Shown: positions 9,684 through 20,422 of the stretch, piece after piece
Layout of the letters: each line of letters starts with the position of its first letter
Numbering within the stretch: position 1 is the first letter of the stretch
NCBI GenBank assembly: GCA_902602595.1
Contig: CACKRJ010000009.1
Location: forward strand, 1 to 46,345
Source of the DNA: an uncultured SAR86 cluster bacterium
GTDB taxonomy: Bacteria > Pseudomonadota > Gammaproteobacteria > Magnimaribacterales > D2472
Reading direction: 5' to 3'
DNA length: 46,345 nt
Made by a program: the position numbers and the translations under genes
Notes under the pieces: generated by a model
Database searches by the model: none
What the model was told of the DNA's origin: nothing
What the model saw: only the letters and a program-made list of their open reading frames with translations

Positions 9684-12200
9684 TTAAAGGTTCATTAGCT
9701 TCTTTTTCAACTTATTAGATTTGTTTTGAGAAATGCATAATTTAGTTTTCTCATCAATTACAGTGAAATTATCCTCCACTTTTTCTCCAAGGGTTGTAAT
9801 TCTTGCTGAATCAATGCTGATACCATGATCCAAAAATATGTTTGCGACTTTGGAGAGTATATTTGGTTGATCTAAGGTTTCTATAGTAATCAAACTAGCA
9901 TCTTTCTTTTTTAAAGGAGAAATATTTACTCTGGTAGGGTATTCAAAAACTTTTTTATGTGCTGCTTTTGATTTGGCAGTTGCTTTGAAATTCTCTGAAG
10001 ATATTGCGTTAATAATTTTTTGTTCAATTTTTTGAATATCCCTTTGGATTAAATTGCCTCCAAGGATTTTATGTTTACATATAAAAGTGTTCATTGCATA
10101 TTTCCCATCCTCAGTTGTATGAATATCTGAATCAATGGTTTCTAGAGAGAGCTGTTCAAAGCTTCGAACAGTTTTTAGAAATAAACCGGCTTGATTGGGC
10201 GTGAAGATAAATATCTCAATAAGATTTTTTCTAGTGTCTACAAAGACTGATGTTTTTCCTTGAGATTTAGCTAAAGTTTTCGCTTGATTTGAAAGTTGTG
10301 CCAGTTGATACTTAGAAAAATAAGCATCAGGTAACTGTACCCATACTTCATTCAATAAATCATGTCCTTGCTTGAATGCATTTGCTGACATAGCTCTTCT
10401 TTCATGAACAATTGATTGATTGGATTGCGATTCCTCAAGATTTAACTTCCTCCTAGATGACATGAAAAGTTGCTTTAATAAATCATGCTTCCATGAGTTC
10501 CATAGGGTTGGATTAGTGCCTCTTATATCATTGATGGTTAGCATGTAGATATAATTAAGCTTTTCGATGGTATTTACTTTTTTAGTAAAATTGATGATTG
10601 TTTCAGGGTCATGCACATCAGTCTTCTGTGATATAGATGACATTGTGAGATGGTTTTTTACTAGCCAACATAGTAGCTCGGTATCATGAATGGAAAAATT
10701 TAACCTTTTACAGAATCTCTCAACTATTTTTTCCCCTATCTCAGAATGGTCGCCACCTTTGCCTTTTCCAAGATCATGGAAGATTCCTGCAAGATATAAA
10801 AGCTCAATCTTTGGAAGTTTATTGATTAGCTCATGTTCAATTTGCATTGATTGATCCACCTTTCCAATTTGCATTTGCCTCATGTTTCTTACAACTTTAA
10901 AGGTGTGCTCATCAACGGTATACACATGAAACATATCAAACTGCATTTGACCTTCAATTTCTCCAAATTCAGGAATCAGCAACCTCATTAAACCTAATTG
11001 CTTAAGTTTTTTGAGTATGGTGGAAAGATTCGTAGTGGATTTTAGTATTTGAAGGAATTGATCTCCTGCTGCAGGTAATAAAAAATACTTAGGATCAATC
11101 TTGGGTAAAGATCCTTGTATTTTTCTGATGGATTTAAAATCGAGACCATTAATTCTTTTGAGTTTTCCAACTTGGATCAAGCTATCTAAAATTAACTCAG
11201 GTCTCTTGGAAAGATCTATGCTATCAGCAATTCCAAGTCGATCTTTAAAAATATAGTAATTTTCTGTGTAAGGTCTTTTGAGTATAGTTAATTGATCATC
11301 GTATGCCTGAAAAACAAGTTCATTAAAGTCAGATAGATTGGAAGCATGCAAAAAAAATGTTCTCATGAATTTTTCAACCGCAGATGATTTTTTAGAGGCT
11401 TTGAGTTTAGCTTTTTTAGCAAGCAGCAGTTGATTCTCAAAGCTAATTCGATTTGAGCTACTTTCAAGGTTAATAAAAAATCTTAGAGTTTTAATGTGAG
11501 CGTATGACTCATTGATGCTAGCTATCTCTTTGTTTGAGAACATTTTTATTGTTACACAATCTTGTAATTTTTTAATCTCAAAGCAATGTTCCAGTATCCA
11601 AAAAGCAGTTTGAAAATCTCGTAAGCAACCTGGAGACTCTTTAAGATCTGGTTCAAGGCTGAATTCAGTGGAGTCAAAAGATTGAAATCTTTGATTTTGT
11701 TCAAGTCGTTTAGCCTTAAAAAATTTAGTTTTATCCCATATTTTTGAAATCCTCTTTAAGCCATCATTTAAGCTGGCGATTTTATCTTTTTTGCAGAAAA
11801 TAATTCTATGAGATAGATATGAGGTAAATTCTTTTAGATCAGATTTAGCAATATTCTCAATATCTTTAACTGTGCGAACTGAATGACCAACTTTTACTTT
11901 AAGAGTCCAAAGCCATCCAATAAAATCTTTTATCTCATCAATTTTCTTTGTCTTTGTATTAAATTGAATGATAGAGAGATCAATGTCGGAGGAAGGGAAG
12001 AGCTCTTTTCTTCCATAGCCTCCAAGAGCAACTAAGGCAAAATCTGTTTCAAGCTCTCTAGTTAAGAATTCCTTTTTAATAATCTCATCAAATTTATTTG
12101 ATCTTTTCGTCAGAAAGGATTGAATTAATTCAGGTTTTTTGAATACACTTTGAAAACTTTTTATAAAATCAATATTAATGCTTTCTAAGGAGTTGCTCAA
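9684..12200 (-). CDS. glnD: Bifunctional [PII] uridylyltransferase / uridylyl-removing enzyme
   Basis: Senses glutamine and uridylylates or deuridylylates PII proteins, setting glutamine synthetase and nitrogen-gene activity. Domains in order: nucleotidyltransferase with the G-G-x-G-R-x-E-x-x-P-x-S-D-x-D signature at residues 60-74; a linker; an HD hydrolase with MFHVYTVDEHT near 423-433 and the FHDLGKGKGGDHSEIG metal motif at 474-489; and two C-terminal ACT domains (about 650-725 and 765-838). At 838 residues it is slightly short for the family (about 850-900). The start is a TTG at 12200, overlapping the map stop by four bases (TTGA). No PII gene is in the window. Confidence 0.96.
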   Translation of the reverse strand: MSNSLESINIDFIKSFQSVFKKPELIQSFLTKRSNKFDEIIKKEFLTRELETDFALVALGGYGRKELFPSSDIDLSIIQFNTKTKKIDEIKDFIGWLWTLKVKVGHSVRTVKDIENIAKSDLKEFTSYLSHRIIFCKKDKIASLNDGLKRISKIWDKTKFFKAKRLEQNQRFQSFDSTEFSLEPDLKESPGCLRDFQTAFWILEHCFEIKKLQDCVTIKMFSNKEIASINESYAHIKTLRFFINLESSSNRISFENQLLLAKKAKLKASKKSSAVEKFMRTFFLHASNLSDFNELVFQAYDDQLTILKRPYTENYYIFKDRLGIADSIDLSKRPELILDSLIQVGKLKRINGLDFKSIRKIQGSLPKIDPKYFLLPAAGDQFLQILKSTTNLSTILKKLKQLGLMRLLIPEFGEIEGQMQFDMFHVYTVDEHTFKVVRNMRQMQIGKVDQSMQIEHELINKLPKIELLYLAGIFHDLGKGKGGDHSEIGEKIVERFCKRLNFSIHDTELLCWLVKNHLTMSSISQKTDVHDPETIINFTKKVNTIEKLNYIYMLTINDIRGTNPTLWNSWKHDLLKQLFMSSRRKLNLEESQSNQSIVHERRAMSANAFKQGHDLLNEVWVQLPDAYFSKYQLAQLSNQAKTLAKSQGKTSVFVDTRKNLIEIFIFTPNQAGLFLKTVRSFEQLSLETIDSDIHTTEDGKYAMNTFICKHKILGGNLIQRDIQKIEQKIINAISSENFKATAKSKAAHKKVFEYPTRVNISPLKKKDASLITIETLDQPNILSKVANIFLDHGISIDSARITTLGEKVEDNFTVIDEKTKLCISQNKSNKLKKKLMNL

Positions 12201-12967
12201 AAGGATTCTTCACTGCGTTTAGTAAGAACCTCCACACCAGATGCAGTGACTGCAAGAGTATGTTCCCACTGTGCTGAATTTCTGCCATCCTTGGTTTCCA
12301 CAGTCCACCCATCACTTAAGAGTTTCGTATATTTTGACCCTTGATTGATCATGGGTTCAATCGTAAAACACATTCCCTCTCTGATTTCGAGGCCTGTACC
12401 AGCTTTGCCATAATGTGTAACTTGAGGGTCTTCATGATACACCTGTCCAATCCCATGACCACAATAGTCTTCAACCACTGAGTAATGATTTTTTTCTGCA
12501 TGCTCTTGAATAACTGCTCCTATATCACCAAGACGTGCTCCTGGTTTCACAACCTCTATTGCCTTGTAAAGACATTCTTGAGTTACTCTAACAAGTCTTT
12601 CATTATGTGGTTGAGTTTTACCAATTAAGAACATTTTGGAAGAATCACCATGCCATCCATCATGAATGACTGTTACATCTATGTTTAAAATATCTCCATC
12701 TTTAAGTATTTTTTTGTCTGAAGGAATTCCATGGCAGATCACTTGGTTAACACTTGAACAAATTGTTTTTTCAAAACCGTTGTAACCAACATTTGCAGGA
12801 ATGGCGTTCTGCTCATTAACGATAAAGTTATAACACCGTTTATCGAGTTCTTCTGTGCTAACTCCTGGCACTACATATGGTGTAATCATTTCCAAAACCT
12901 CAGCCGCCAATTGGCCAGCAACTCTCATCTGAGATATTTGATCTTGATTTTTTAAATTTATCTTCAT
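12197..12967 (-). CDS. map: Methionine aminopeptidase type I
   Basis: Cotranslationally removes the initiator methionine from nascent proteins. The 256-residue length and pita-bread fold motifs are normal: DVTVIHDGWHGDSSKMF carries the first metal Asp pair, GHGIGQVYHEDPQV the metal His, and FTIEPMINQGS the metal Glu. The ATG at 12967 lies after a short A/T-rich leader. It heads the minus-strand unit map-glnD-dapD-dapE and is divergent from carA. Confidence 0.97.
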   Translation of the reverse strand: MKINLKNQDQISQMRVAGQLAAEVLEMITPYVVPGVSTEELDKRCYNFIVNEQNAIPANVGYNGFEKTICSSVNQVICHGIPSDKKILKDGDILNIDVTVIHDGWHGDSSKMFLIGKTQPHNERLVRVTQECLYKAIEVVKPGARLGDIGAVIQEHAEKNHYSVVEDYCGHGIGQVYHEDPQVTHYGKAGTGLEIREGMCFTIEPMINQGSKYTKLLSDGWTVETKDGRNSAQWEHTLAVTASGVEVLTKRSEESF

Positions 12968-13107
12968 TTTTTTTAAAATTTAATGGACGTTGAGGACTTA
13001 TCAATATAAAGTACCATTTTAATGCCAGCGCACAATTTTAGCTCATTAAACCCTCGATTTTCACAATTTTTTGCTTTCTTTTTTACTTTTCTTAAGGGAG
13101 ATCTTTG
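12968..13107. promoter_or_regulatory. map / carA divergent intergenic region
   Basis: This 140-base gap between divergent units is pyrimidine-rich on its carA side. The carA ribosome-binding site AAGGGAG lies at 13094-13100, seven bases before the ATG at 13108. A weak carA promoter could be TTCACA (13060-13065) with TTACTT (13083-13088) at 17-base spacing. On the minus strand an AT-rich TATATT-like element lies about 45 bases before map. I see no convincing ArgR box pair, PurR box or attenuator that would give classic carAB control. Confidence 0.4.
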
Positions 13108-14223
13108 ATGTCTTTTCCGGCCATTTTGGTTCTTGAGGATGGCACTATTATTGAGGGCATTGGATTTGGTGTAAAAGAGCTATCAGTAGGAGAAATTGTT
13201 TTTAACACATCTATGTCAGGCTATCAGGAAATTATTACTGATCCATCTTATGCCAAACAAATTATAGCTTTTACTCATCCACATATTGGGAATACGGGAA
13301 TTAATGATGAGGACAATGAGTCTGATAGCATTCATGCTTCCGGAATCGTCATTAAAGATTTGCCTGATCATTTTAGTAATTGGCGAGCAACACAATCTCT
13401 TAATAGCTTCCTCGAATCAAAGAAAACGATCGGAATTTCAAATATTGATACTAGAGCATTGACTACACGGTTAAGAGATAATGGATCATTAAAAGCATGT
13501 ATTGCTCCTGGAGATAAAGACTCTTTATCCATTGCTCAAGATGCTTTAAAAAAATTCTCTGGATTAGAAGGCCTTGATCTTGCGAAGGAAGTGTCAACTC
13601 AAAACTCTTTCTCTTGGGATGAGGGTACTTGGCCAAATTATGAAGAGGTTAAAAATGAAAAGCTAATAGTTGCAATTGATTTTGGCGTGAAGAAAAATAT
13701 TTTAAGACTTTTAAGAAAGCATGTTGGAAAGGTGCAAGTAGTTAATGCAGAGATTTGTTTTGATGAGCTTATGCAGTTCAAACCAGACGGAGTATTTTTA
13801 TCAAATGGGCCCGGAGATCCCGAGCCTTGTATTTATGCAATAGAATTAATTCAGCGATTACTTGATATCAATATGCCAATTTTTGGTATATGTTTAGGCC
13901 ATCAGCTTCTTGCCCTTTCGGGTGGCTGTAAAACATATAAGATGAAGTTTGGTCATCATGGAGCCAATCATCCAGTGCAAGATATCGCATCTAAAGTGGT
14001 ATATATAACTAGTCAAAATCACGGTTTTGCAGTTGATTTTTCAAGCCTACCGAAAAACATTGAGCCTACTCATATCTCATTATTTGATCAAAGCTTGCAA
14101 GGCATTGCTTTTAAAGATAAGCCTGCGTTTAGTTTTCAAGGGCATCCAGAGGCAAGTCCTGGACCCCATGAGCTCGAAGAGCTTTTTATAAAATTTAATT
14201 TAATGATCGATAAAAATGCCTAA
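13108..14223 (+). CDS. carA: Carbamoyl-phosphate synthase small (glutaminase) subunit
   Basis: Class I glutamine amidotransferase subunit that hydrolyses glutamine and channels ammonia to CarB for carbamoyl phosphate, the precursor of pyrimidines and arginine. The N-terminal CPSase small-chain domain is followed by the amidotransferase domain, with the nucleophile in FGICLGHQ at C262 and the His/Glu pair in [12 protein letters not shown] chose ATG 13108, seven bases after AAGGGAG; a TTG three bases upstream is a poorer fit. The length is 371 residues. It overlaps carB by eight bases (ATGCCTAA), so translation is probably coupled. Confidence 0.97.
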   Translation: MSFPAILVLEDGTIIEGIGFGVKELSVGEIVFNTSMSGYQEIITDPSYAKQIIAFTHPHIGNTGINDEDNESDSIHASGIVIKDLPDHFSNWRATQSLNSFLESKKTIGISNIDTRALTTRLRDNGSLKACIAPGDKDSLSIAQDALKKFSGLEGLDLAKEVSTQNSFSWDEGTWPNYEEVKNEKLIVAIDFGVKKNILRLLRKHVGKVQVVNAEICFDELMQFKPDGVFLSNGPGDPEPCIYAIELIQRLLDINMPIFGICLGHQLLALSGGCKTYKMKFGHHGANHPVQDIASKVVYITSQNHGFAVDFSSLPKNIEPTHISLFDQSLQGIAFKDKPAFSFQGHPEASPGPHELEELFIKFNLMIDKNA

Positions 14224-17200
14224 AAGAAGTGATATTCAATCTGTTTTGATTATTGGTGCAGGACCAATAATTATAGGACAAGCTTGCGAGTTTGATTACT
14301 CAGGAGCTCAAGCATGCAAAGCCCTTAAAGCTGAGGGTTTTAGGGTTATTTTGGTCAACTCCAATCCTGCAACGATTATGACTGATCCCTTGCTTGCAGA
14401 CGCAACATACATTGAACCCATTCATTGGAAATCAATTGAAAAAATAATTGATAAAGAGCGTCCGGATGCATTGCTTCCAACAATGGGAGGCCAAACCGGC
14501 CTTAATACAGCTTTGACATTGGCAAAAGAGGGAGTTTTAAAAAAATATAATGTTGAGTTAATCGGTGCATCAAGAGAGGCCATAGATAAAGCAGAAGATA
14601 GAGAGCTTTTTGATAAAACTATGAAAGGTATTGGGATTGAAACTCCAAGATCTGGAATTGCTCATTCAATGGAAGAGGCTTTAACTGTTCAAGAGGGCTT
14701 TGGATTTCCTTGCATTATTCGTCCCTCTTTTACCTTGGGTGGTTCAGGAGGAGGGGTTGCTTACAACATTCAGGAATTTAAAGAAATTTGTGAAAAAGGG
14801 CTAGATCTCTCTCCAACAACAGAGTTATTGATTGATGAATCATTGCTTGGTTGGAAGGAATATGAGCTAGAGGTAGTTAGAGATAAAAATGATAATTGTA
14901 TTATTATTTGCTCCATAGAAAATCTTGATCCAATGGGAGTCCATACAGGCGACTCAATTACAGTTGCTCCAGCACAGACATTAACTGATAAAGAATATCA
15001 AATTTTGCGTGATCAATCTTTCAAAATTTTAAGAGAAATTGGTGTTGAGACTGGAGGAAGCAATGTTCAATTTGGTATTAATCCTGAAAATGGGCGAGTG
15101 GTTGTAATTGAAATGAATCCTAGAGTGAGCCGTTCGTCTGCTCTGGCTTCAAAAGCAACTGGTTTTCCAATTGCCAAGGTTGCTGCATTATTATCTGTTG
15201 GATTTACATTGGATGAATTACAGAATGATATTACCAATGGCTTAACGCCTGCATCATTTGAACCATCTATTGATTATATAGTTACGAAAATTCCAAAGTT
15301 TGCTTTTGAGAAATTTCCTCAGGCAGATGACAGACTTACAACTCAAATGAAATCTGTTGGTGAAGTAATGGGTATAGGAAGAACTTTTCAAGAATCTCTT
15401 CAAAAAGCTCTTCAAAGCTTAGAGGAAGACCTGCATGGTTTTGAGACAATATTGGATAATTCCTCCAATCAAAATGAAACCCTCCGCTATCAACTAACTT
15501 TTCCTGGATCGAGGAGAATTTTATATGTTGCAGAAGCAATAAGACTGGGATGGGATGCGGATCAAATAAACCAATTAACCGGAATGGATTTTTGGTTTTT
15601 GCATCAAATAATAGATTTAATTGATGAGGAAAATATTCTGCAGGATACGAAACTTCAGGAAATAGGTTTTGATAAAATGTTGAAGCTTAAGCAAAAAGGT
15701 TTTGCTGATAAGAGAATTGCTGAATTGACCAGATCAACTTCTCAAGATGTAAGAAACCTGAGAAAGAGACTAGGAGTAATCCCTGTTTTTAAGAGAGTCG
15801 ATACTTGCGCTGCTGAATTTGCTACCGAAACCGCATATATGTATTCAGCCTATGAAGGTGAATGTGAATCTCGTCCAACGAGCAATAAAAAAGTTATTGT
15901 TTTAGGCAGTGGCCCAAATCGGATTGGACAAGGTATAGAATTTGACTATTGTTGTGTTCATGCCTCATTCGCACTTCAAGAAGAAGGCTATGAATCAATT
16001 ATGATTAACTGCAATCCTGAAACTGTTTCTACAGATTTCGACACATCTAATAGATTGTATTTTGAGCCAATCACAGAAGAAAAGGTACTGGATATTATTG
16101 ATATAGAAAAACCTGAGGGAGTGATTATTCAATTTGGCGGACAGACACCCTTGAAGCTTTCTGAAGCCCTATTATCAAATAATGTAACAATCCTTGGTAC
16201 AGATGTAGATGCAATCGATAGATCGGAAGATAGGGAAAGATTTCAATCACTTGCTCACCAACTAAACCTAAAGCAACCCCCTAATAGTACTGTGAAGAAT
16301 CTTAAAGAGGCCATAGAGGTATCTGAAGAAATTGGATTTCCAATAGTTGTTAGACCTTCGTATGTGCTTGGTGGAAGGGCAATGGAGCTAGTTCATACAC
16401 AAGTTGAGCTAGATAAGTATTTAAAAGAAGCTGTAGAGGTTTCAGATCAAAAACCGATTTTGCTTGATGGGTATTTGACCGATGCAATCGAAGTTGATGT
16501 AGATGTTATTTCTGATGGCAGCGATATTGAGATTGGAGGTATTTTGCAGCATATTGAGCAAGCTGGCATCCACTCTGGAGATTCCGCATGTTCTTTACCA
16601 CCATACAGCCTTTCGCAGAAAGTTATCAAAGAGATTGAAAACCAATCAAAAAAGATTGCAGAAGAGTTAAATGTTATTGGATTGATGAATATTCAATTTG
16701 CTGTTCAAGATGAAAATGTTTTTATTATTGAGGTAAATCCTAGAGCCTCGAGAACTGTTCCGTTTATCTCCAAGTGTTTAGGAGAATCATTGGTTAAGTT
16801 TGCTACAAAAACTATGGTTGGAAAAACATTAAAAGATATAGGATTTTCTAATGAGCTACCTAAAAATTATTTTTTTGTAAAAGAAGCTGTCTTACCTTTT
16901 GATAAATTTCCTGCCGTTGATCCTATTCTTGGTCCAGAAATGAAATCTACTGGAGAAGTTATGGGGATTGGATCTAGTTTTGGGGAAGCATATGCAAAGG
17001 CTCAAAGAGCAGCAAATAAAATTTTTCCAGATTCAGGACTAGCTTTTATAAGCGTCAAAGAATCCGATAAAAAATATTTACCTAACTTGCTTCCATTACT
17101 TCTTGAGCAAGGATTTTCATTAATTGCAACCAAAGGAACAGCTGACTCAATAAAAGTGCTTGGATATGATGCCGAAATTATTAATAAAGTTACTGAAGGG

Positions 17201-17422
17201 AGGCCTCATATTGTGGATGAGCTTTTAAATGATAGGGTGAATTTATTAATTAATACCACTGAAGGACGTCAGTCGATTGAAGATTCTGCATCTATAAGGA
17301 GAACCGCATTACAAAATAAATTATTTTGTGTCACTACAATTTTTGGGGCATTCGCTCTCTTGGAAGCTATGAGCACAAATTCAGATAACTGGATGTATAA
17401 TTCTCTTCAAGAAATCAATTAA
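14216..17422 (+). CDS. carB: Carbamoyl-phosphate synthase large subunit
   Basis: Makes carbamoyl phosphate from bicarbonate, ammonia delivered by CarA and two ATP. The 1068-residue length is standard. It contains the duplicated halves: an N-terminal ATP-grasp domain that phosphorylates bicarbonate ([20 protein letters not shown] at the start), a helical oligomerisation domain, a second ATP-grasp domain ([20 protein letters not shown] near residue 563), and a C-terminal MGS-like allosteric domain where ornithine and UMP/IMP act in E. coli. It is followed after 26 bases by greA, a neighbour conserved in Pseudomonas-type genomes. Confidence 0.98.
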   Translation: MPKRSDIQSVLIIGAGPIIIGQACEFDYSGAQACKALKAEGFRVILVNSNPATIMTDPLLADATYIEPIHWKSIEKIIDKERPDALLPTMGGQTGLNTALTLAKEGVLKKYNVELIGASREAIDKAEDRELFDKTMKGIGIETPRSGIAHSMEEALTVQEGFGFPCIIRPSFTLGGSGGGVAYNIQEFKEICEKGLDLSPTTELLIDESLLGWKEYELEVVRDKNDNCIIICSIENLDPMGVHTGDSITVAPAQTLTDKEYQILRDQSFKILREIGVETGGSNVQFGINPENGRVVVIEMNPRVSRSSALASKATGFPIAKVAALLSVGFTLDELQNDITNGLTPASFEPSIDYIVTKIPKFAFEKFPQADDRLTTQMKSVGEVMGIGRTFQESLQKALQSLEEDLHGFETILDNSSNQNETLRYQLTFPGSRRILYVAEAIRLGWDADQINQLTGMDFWFLHQIIDLIDEENILQDTKLQEIGFDKMLKLKQKGFADKRIAELTRSTSQDVRNLRKRLGVIPVFKRVDTCAAEFATETAYMYSAYEGECESRPTSNKKVIVLGSGPNRIGQGIEFDYCCVHASFALQEEGYESIMINCNPETVSTDFDTSNRLYFEPITEEKVLDIIDIEKPEGVIIQFGGQTPLKLSEALLSNNVTILGTDVDAIDRSEDRERFQSLAHQLNLKQPPNSTVKNLKEAIEVSEEIGFPIVVRPSYVLGGRAMELVHTQVELDKYLKEAVEVSDQKPILLDGYLTDAIEVDVDVISDGSDIEIGGILQHIEQAGIHSGDSACSLPPYSLSQKVIKEIENQSKKIAEELNVIGLMNIQFAVQDENVFIIEVNPRASRTVPFISKCLGESLVKFATKTMVGKTLKDIGFSNELPKNYFFVKEAVLPFDKFPAVDPILGPEMKSTGEVMGIGSSFGEAYAKAQRAANKIFPDSGLAFISVKESDKKYLPNLLPLLLEQGFSLIATKGTADSIKVLGYDAEIINKVTEGRPHIVDELLNDRVNLLINTTEGRQSIEDSASIRRTALQNKLFCVTTIFGAFALLEAMSTNSDNWMYNSLQEIN

Positions 17423-17433
17423 CTTTCTCCATT

Positions 17434-17442
17434 TGATATAAT
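17434..17442 (+). promoter_or_regulatory. Extended -10 promoter of greA
   Basis: The 26-base carB-greA gap contains TGATATAAT: a perfect TATAAT hexamer at 17437-17442 preceded by the TGn of an extended -10. An extended -10 can work without a good -35, and none is obvious here. The usual 6-7 base distance puts the transcription start at or within a base of the greA ATG (17449), predicting a leaderless mRNA. No ribosome-binding site precedes greA, which fits. Confidence 0.6.
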
Positions 17443-17448
17443 GATTGT

Positions 17449-17925
17449 ATGGATAAACTTCCCATTACTAAGGCTGGAGAGCAAGATCTCACTGAAAAAC
17501 TTCGTCAGTTAAAGACAAAAGATAGGCCCGAAATATCTCAAGCTATTGCAGAAGCTCGTGCTCACGGGGACCTTAAAGAAAATGCTGAGTATCATGCTGC
17601 AAAAGAACAGCAGGGTTTTATCGAGGCAAAAATTCAAGAAATTGAGCATGCTCTTGCTAATGCGCAGGTCATAGATGTCAAAGATATTCCTGAGACTGGC
17701 AGAGTTGTTTTTGGCGCAACGATAGATTTATATGACTTAACTAATGATAAGTCTATTACCTACAAAATTGTTGGAAATTTAGAGTCTAATCCTGAAGCAG
17801 GCTTAATATCTATTCAAACCCCAATTGCTCAAGGCTTGATGGGAAAAAATGTTGGTGATGCAGTCTCAATATCTACACCATCTGGAGCTATAGACCTTGA
17901 GATTGAAAAAGTGAAGCATCTTTAA
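17449..17925 (+). CDS. greA: Transcription elongation factor GreA
   Basis: Enters the RNA polymerase secondary channel and stimulates cleavage of backtracked transcripts. The 158-residue length matches the family. The N-terminal coiled coil contains the conserved acidic tip and the [18 protein letters not shown] stretch typical of GreA rather than GreB; the C-terminal FKBP-like domain ends the protein. It may have its own promoter overlapping its start codon. rlmE follows after five bases. The yhbY gene common between greA and rlmE in gammaproteobacteria is missing. Confidence 0.96.
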   Translation: MDKLPITKAGEQDLTEKLRQLKTKDRPEISQAIAEARAHGDLKENAEYHAAKEQQGFIEAKIQEIEHALANAQVIDVKDIPETGRVVFGATIDLYDLTNDKSITYKIVGNLESNPEAGLISIQTPIAQGLMGKNVGDAVSISTPSGAIDLEIEKVKHL

Positions 17926-17930
17926 AATCT

Positions 17931-18503
17931 ATGCATGCTGATTCATGGGCATTAAAAGCGAAAAAGCTTGGTCTTCGATCCCGCGCAGTTTTTAAATTAG
18001 AAGAAATTTTAACAAAAACTAAAATCCTTCAAAAAAATAGTTTAGTCCTAGATGTTGGCTCTTCTCCCGGAGGCTGGTCTGAGTTAATAAAAACCATGGA
18101 GCCCTCGTCGAGGGTTTATGCAATCGATCTTTTGCCAATGGACCCAATTAAGGATGTAATATTTTTTCAAAAGGATATTTTAAATATTAATGAAATCGAA
18201 GAGATTTCCATGCTTAAATCAAAATTTGACCTTGTTATTTCAGATTTAGCCCCAAATTTAACTGGTATAAAAGCTGTCGATGAAGAAAATATATTCGACA
18301 TAAATATTATTACCTTAAAAATAGCTTTAAACTATTTAAGGAAGACTAAAGGATCATTTTTGATTAAAACGTTTCAGAATAGTTTATTAAAAAAATTTAG
18401 AACTGAAATGGAAAAGAGTTTCCATTTAGTTCAAACTTATAAGCCTGCTGCTTCAAAAAATAAGTCAGCAGAAATATATTTATATGGAGAAAAGCCGCTA
18501 TGA
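17931..18503 (+). CDS. rlmE: 23S rRNA (uridine-2'-O)-methyltransferase RlmE
   Basis: S-adenosylmethionine-dependent FtsJ/RrmJ-type enzyme that methylates U2552 in the A-loop of 23S rRNA. Of 190 residues, slightly short at the N-terminus against the usual 205-210. Conserved pieces seen: [15 protein letters not shown] (RNA-binding and catalytic Lys region), [12 protein letters not shown] (SAM motif I), [13 protein letters not shown] (catalytic Asp), FLIKTFQ (catalytic Lys) and a final Glu in SAEIYL, which complete the K-D-K-E tetrad. It overlaps ftsH by four bases (ATGA), the conserved rlmE-ftsH pairing. Confidence 0.95.
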   Translation: MHADSWALKAKKLGLRSRAVFKLEEILTKTKILQKNSLVLDVGSSPGGWSELIKTMEPSSRVYAIDLLPMDPIKDVIFFQKDILNINEIEEISMLKSKFDLVISDLAPNLTGIKAVDEENIFDINIITLKIALNYLRKTKGSFLIKTFQNSLLKKFRTEMEKSFHLVQTYKPAASKNKSAEIYLYGEKPL

Positions 18504-20413
18504 ATTCAGTCTTTAAAAATGCATTAGTATGGGTTTTATTGGGCTCAGCTCTAATTTTTATATTTAATAATGTTGAAAATGCCTCTTCCTCAAAAAGAGA
18601 AATGATTTCATATAGTCAGTTTAAGCAAGAGGTTCTATCAGATCGTATTGCAAAGATTGAATACAAAGGCGATCAAATGACTATTTTTGGTGAACGCTTA
18701 GACGGCACAAGATTTGAAACTCTTCACCCAATTTACAAAAGAGATGAGTCTGTTGATAATGCAATAGAAGAGCATGGAATCATCACTGTATTTGAAAGTG
18801 TTGAGCAACCTTCAATATGGTCACAACTTTTAGTGGGAGCTTTTCCAATTCTCTTACTCTTAGGAATCTTCTTCTTTTTTATGCGACAAATGCAAGGTGG
18901 TATGTCGGGTAGAGGTGGACCAATGGCATTTGGAAAGAGTAAGGCAAAATTAATGGAAGGCGGAAAAGTTACTACTACCTTTGATGATGTTGCTGGTTGT
19001 GAAGAGGCAAAGCAGGATGTTCAGGAGCTAGTGGATTTTTTAAGAGATCCAACAAAATTTCAAAAATTAGGAGGCAAGATACCTAGAGGTGTTTTAATGG
19101 TAGGCCCTCCCGGGACTGGTAAAACACTATTAGCACGAGCTATTGCTGGCGAAGCTAAGGTTCCTTTCTTCTCAATATCTGGCTCAGACTTTGTTGAGAT
19201 GTTTGTTGGCGTGGGTGCATCTAGAGTAAGAGATATGTTTGAGCAAGCTCAGAAAAATTCACCCTGCATTGTATTTATCGATGAAATTGATGCAGTTGGG
19301 CGTCATAGAGGTGCTGGCATGGGTGGTGGACATGATGAAAGAGAGCAAACATTAAATCAATTGCTCGTTGAGATGGATGGTTTTGATGGTAACGATGGTG
19401 TAATTGTAGTTGCAGCAACTAATAGACCTGACGTATTAGATCCTGCTTTGCTGAGACCTGGGCGTTTTGACAGACAGGTTGTAGTGGATTTACCTGATCT
19501 AAGAGGTAGAGAGCAAATTCTAAAAGTTCATATGAAGAAAGTTCCACTTTCAAAGGATGTTGATGCAATGGTTATTGCAAGAGGAACCCCAGGTTTTTCT
19601 GGAGCAGACCTTGCTAATTTAATTAATGAAGCTGCCTTGTTTGCTGCTAGATACGGTGATAAGAAAGTTGATCAAAGTCATTTAGATTTAGCTAAGGACA
19701 AAATTATGATGGGACCAGAACGCAAATCAATGATCATGACCGATGAACAAAAAAGAATCACTGCTTATCATGAAGCTGGGCATGCAATAGTGGGTAGATT
19801 AAGTCCTGAACATGATCCTGTATACAAAGTAACAATCATTCCAAGAGGAAGAGCTCTTGGAGTAACAATGTTTTTGCCTGAAGAAGATAGATATATGCAA
19901 AGTAAGCAGTATCTTCACAGTAGAATTGCTGCACTTTTTGGTGGAAGAATTGCTGAAGAAATCATCAATGGAAAAGATGGGATTACAACTGGTGCATCCA
20001 ATGATATTGAGGTAGCAACTGGAATTGCCACTAATATGGTTACCAAATGGGGCTTATCAGATTTGGGACCTTTGAAATATGGTGAAGATGATACAAGCCC
20101 ATTCTTGGGAAGGTCTGCATCTATGGCTCCAAAAGGCATTGGCGGAGAGACATCCAACAGCATTGATTTAGAAGTAAAGAAAATAATAGATACCAATTAT
20201 AAAAAAGCTACTAAACTGCTTAAAGATAATCTTGATAAATTACATACCATGGCAGAATCACTTCTGACTTATGAAACTATTGATTCAGATCAAATCGATG
20301 ACATTATGGCTGGAGCTAAACCAAGAACTCCAAAAGATTGGGATGAACCAAAAACACCTAAGAGTAAAACTTCTAAAAAAACTTCCATAAAGGGTCCTGC
20401 AGAAGAGTTATAA
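18500..20413 (+). CDS. ftsH: ATP-dependent zinc metalloprotease FtsH
   Basis: Membrane-anchored AAA+ protease that degrades membrane proteins and regulators such as LpxC. The 637-residue protein has two N-terminal membrane segments (about 7-23 and 107-128) flanking a periplasmic domain, then the AAA module with Walker A GPPGTGKT (202-209), Walker [10 protein letters not shown] (258-266) and the second region of homology, then the M41 protease domain with zinc motif HEAGH (424-428). The C-terminal tail is Lys/Pro/Ser-rich. In most gammaproteobacteria folP lies between ftsH and glmM; here glmM begins nine bases after the ftsH stop. Confidence 0.98.
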   Translation: MNSVFKNALVWVLLGSALIFIFNNVENASSSKREMISYSQFKQEVLSDRIAKIEYKGDQMTIFGERLDGTRFETLHPIYKRDESVDNAIEEHGIITVFESVEQPSIWSQLLVGAFPILLLLGIFFFFMRQMQGGMSGRGGPMAFGKSKAKLMEGGKVTTTFDDVAGCEEAKQDVQELVDFLRDPTKFQKLGGKIPRGVLMVGPPGTGKTLLARAIAGEAKVPFFSISGSDFVEMFVGVGASRVRDMFEQAQKNSPCIVFIDEIDAVGRHRGAGMGGGHDEREQTLNQLLVEMDGFDGNDGVIVVAATNRPDVLDPALLRPGRFDRQVVVDLPDLRGREQILKVHMKKVPLSKDVDAMVIARGTPGFSGADLANLINEAALFAARYGDKKVDQSHLDLAKDKIMMGPERKSMIMTDEQKRITAYHEAGHAIVGRLSPEHDPVYKVTIIPRGRALGVTMFLPEEDRYMQSKQYLHSRIAALFGGRIAEEIINGKDGITTGASNDIEVATGIATNMVTKWGLSDLGPLKYGEDDTSPFLGRSASMAPKGIGGETSNSIDLEVKKIIDTNYKKATKLLKDNLDKLHTMAESLLTYETIDSDQIDDIMAGAKPRTPKDWDEPKTPKSKTSKKTSIKGPAEEL

Positions 20414-20422
20414 TCTTTTTCC

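Noticed and set aside
12968-13107. Arginine or pyrimidine control signals before carA
   Set aside because: No ArgR box pair, PurR box or attenuator hairpin with leader peptide could be recognised.
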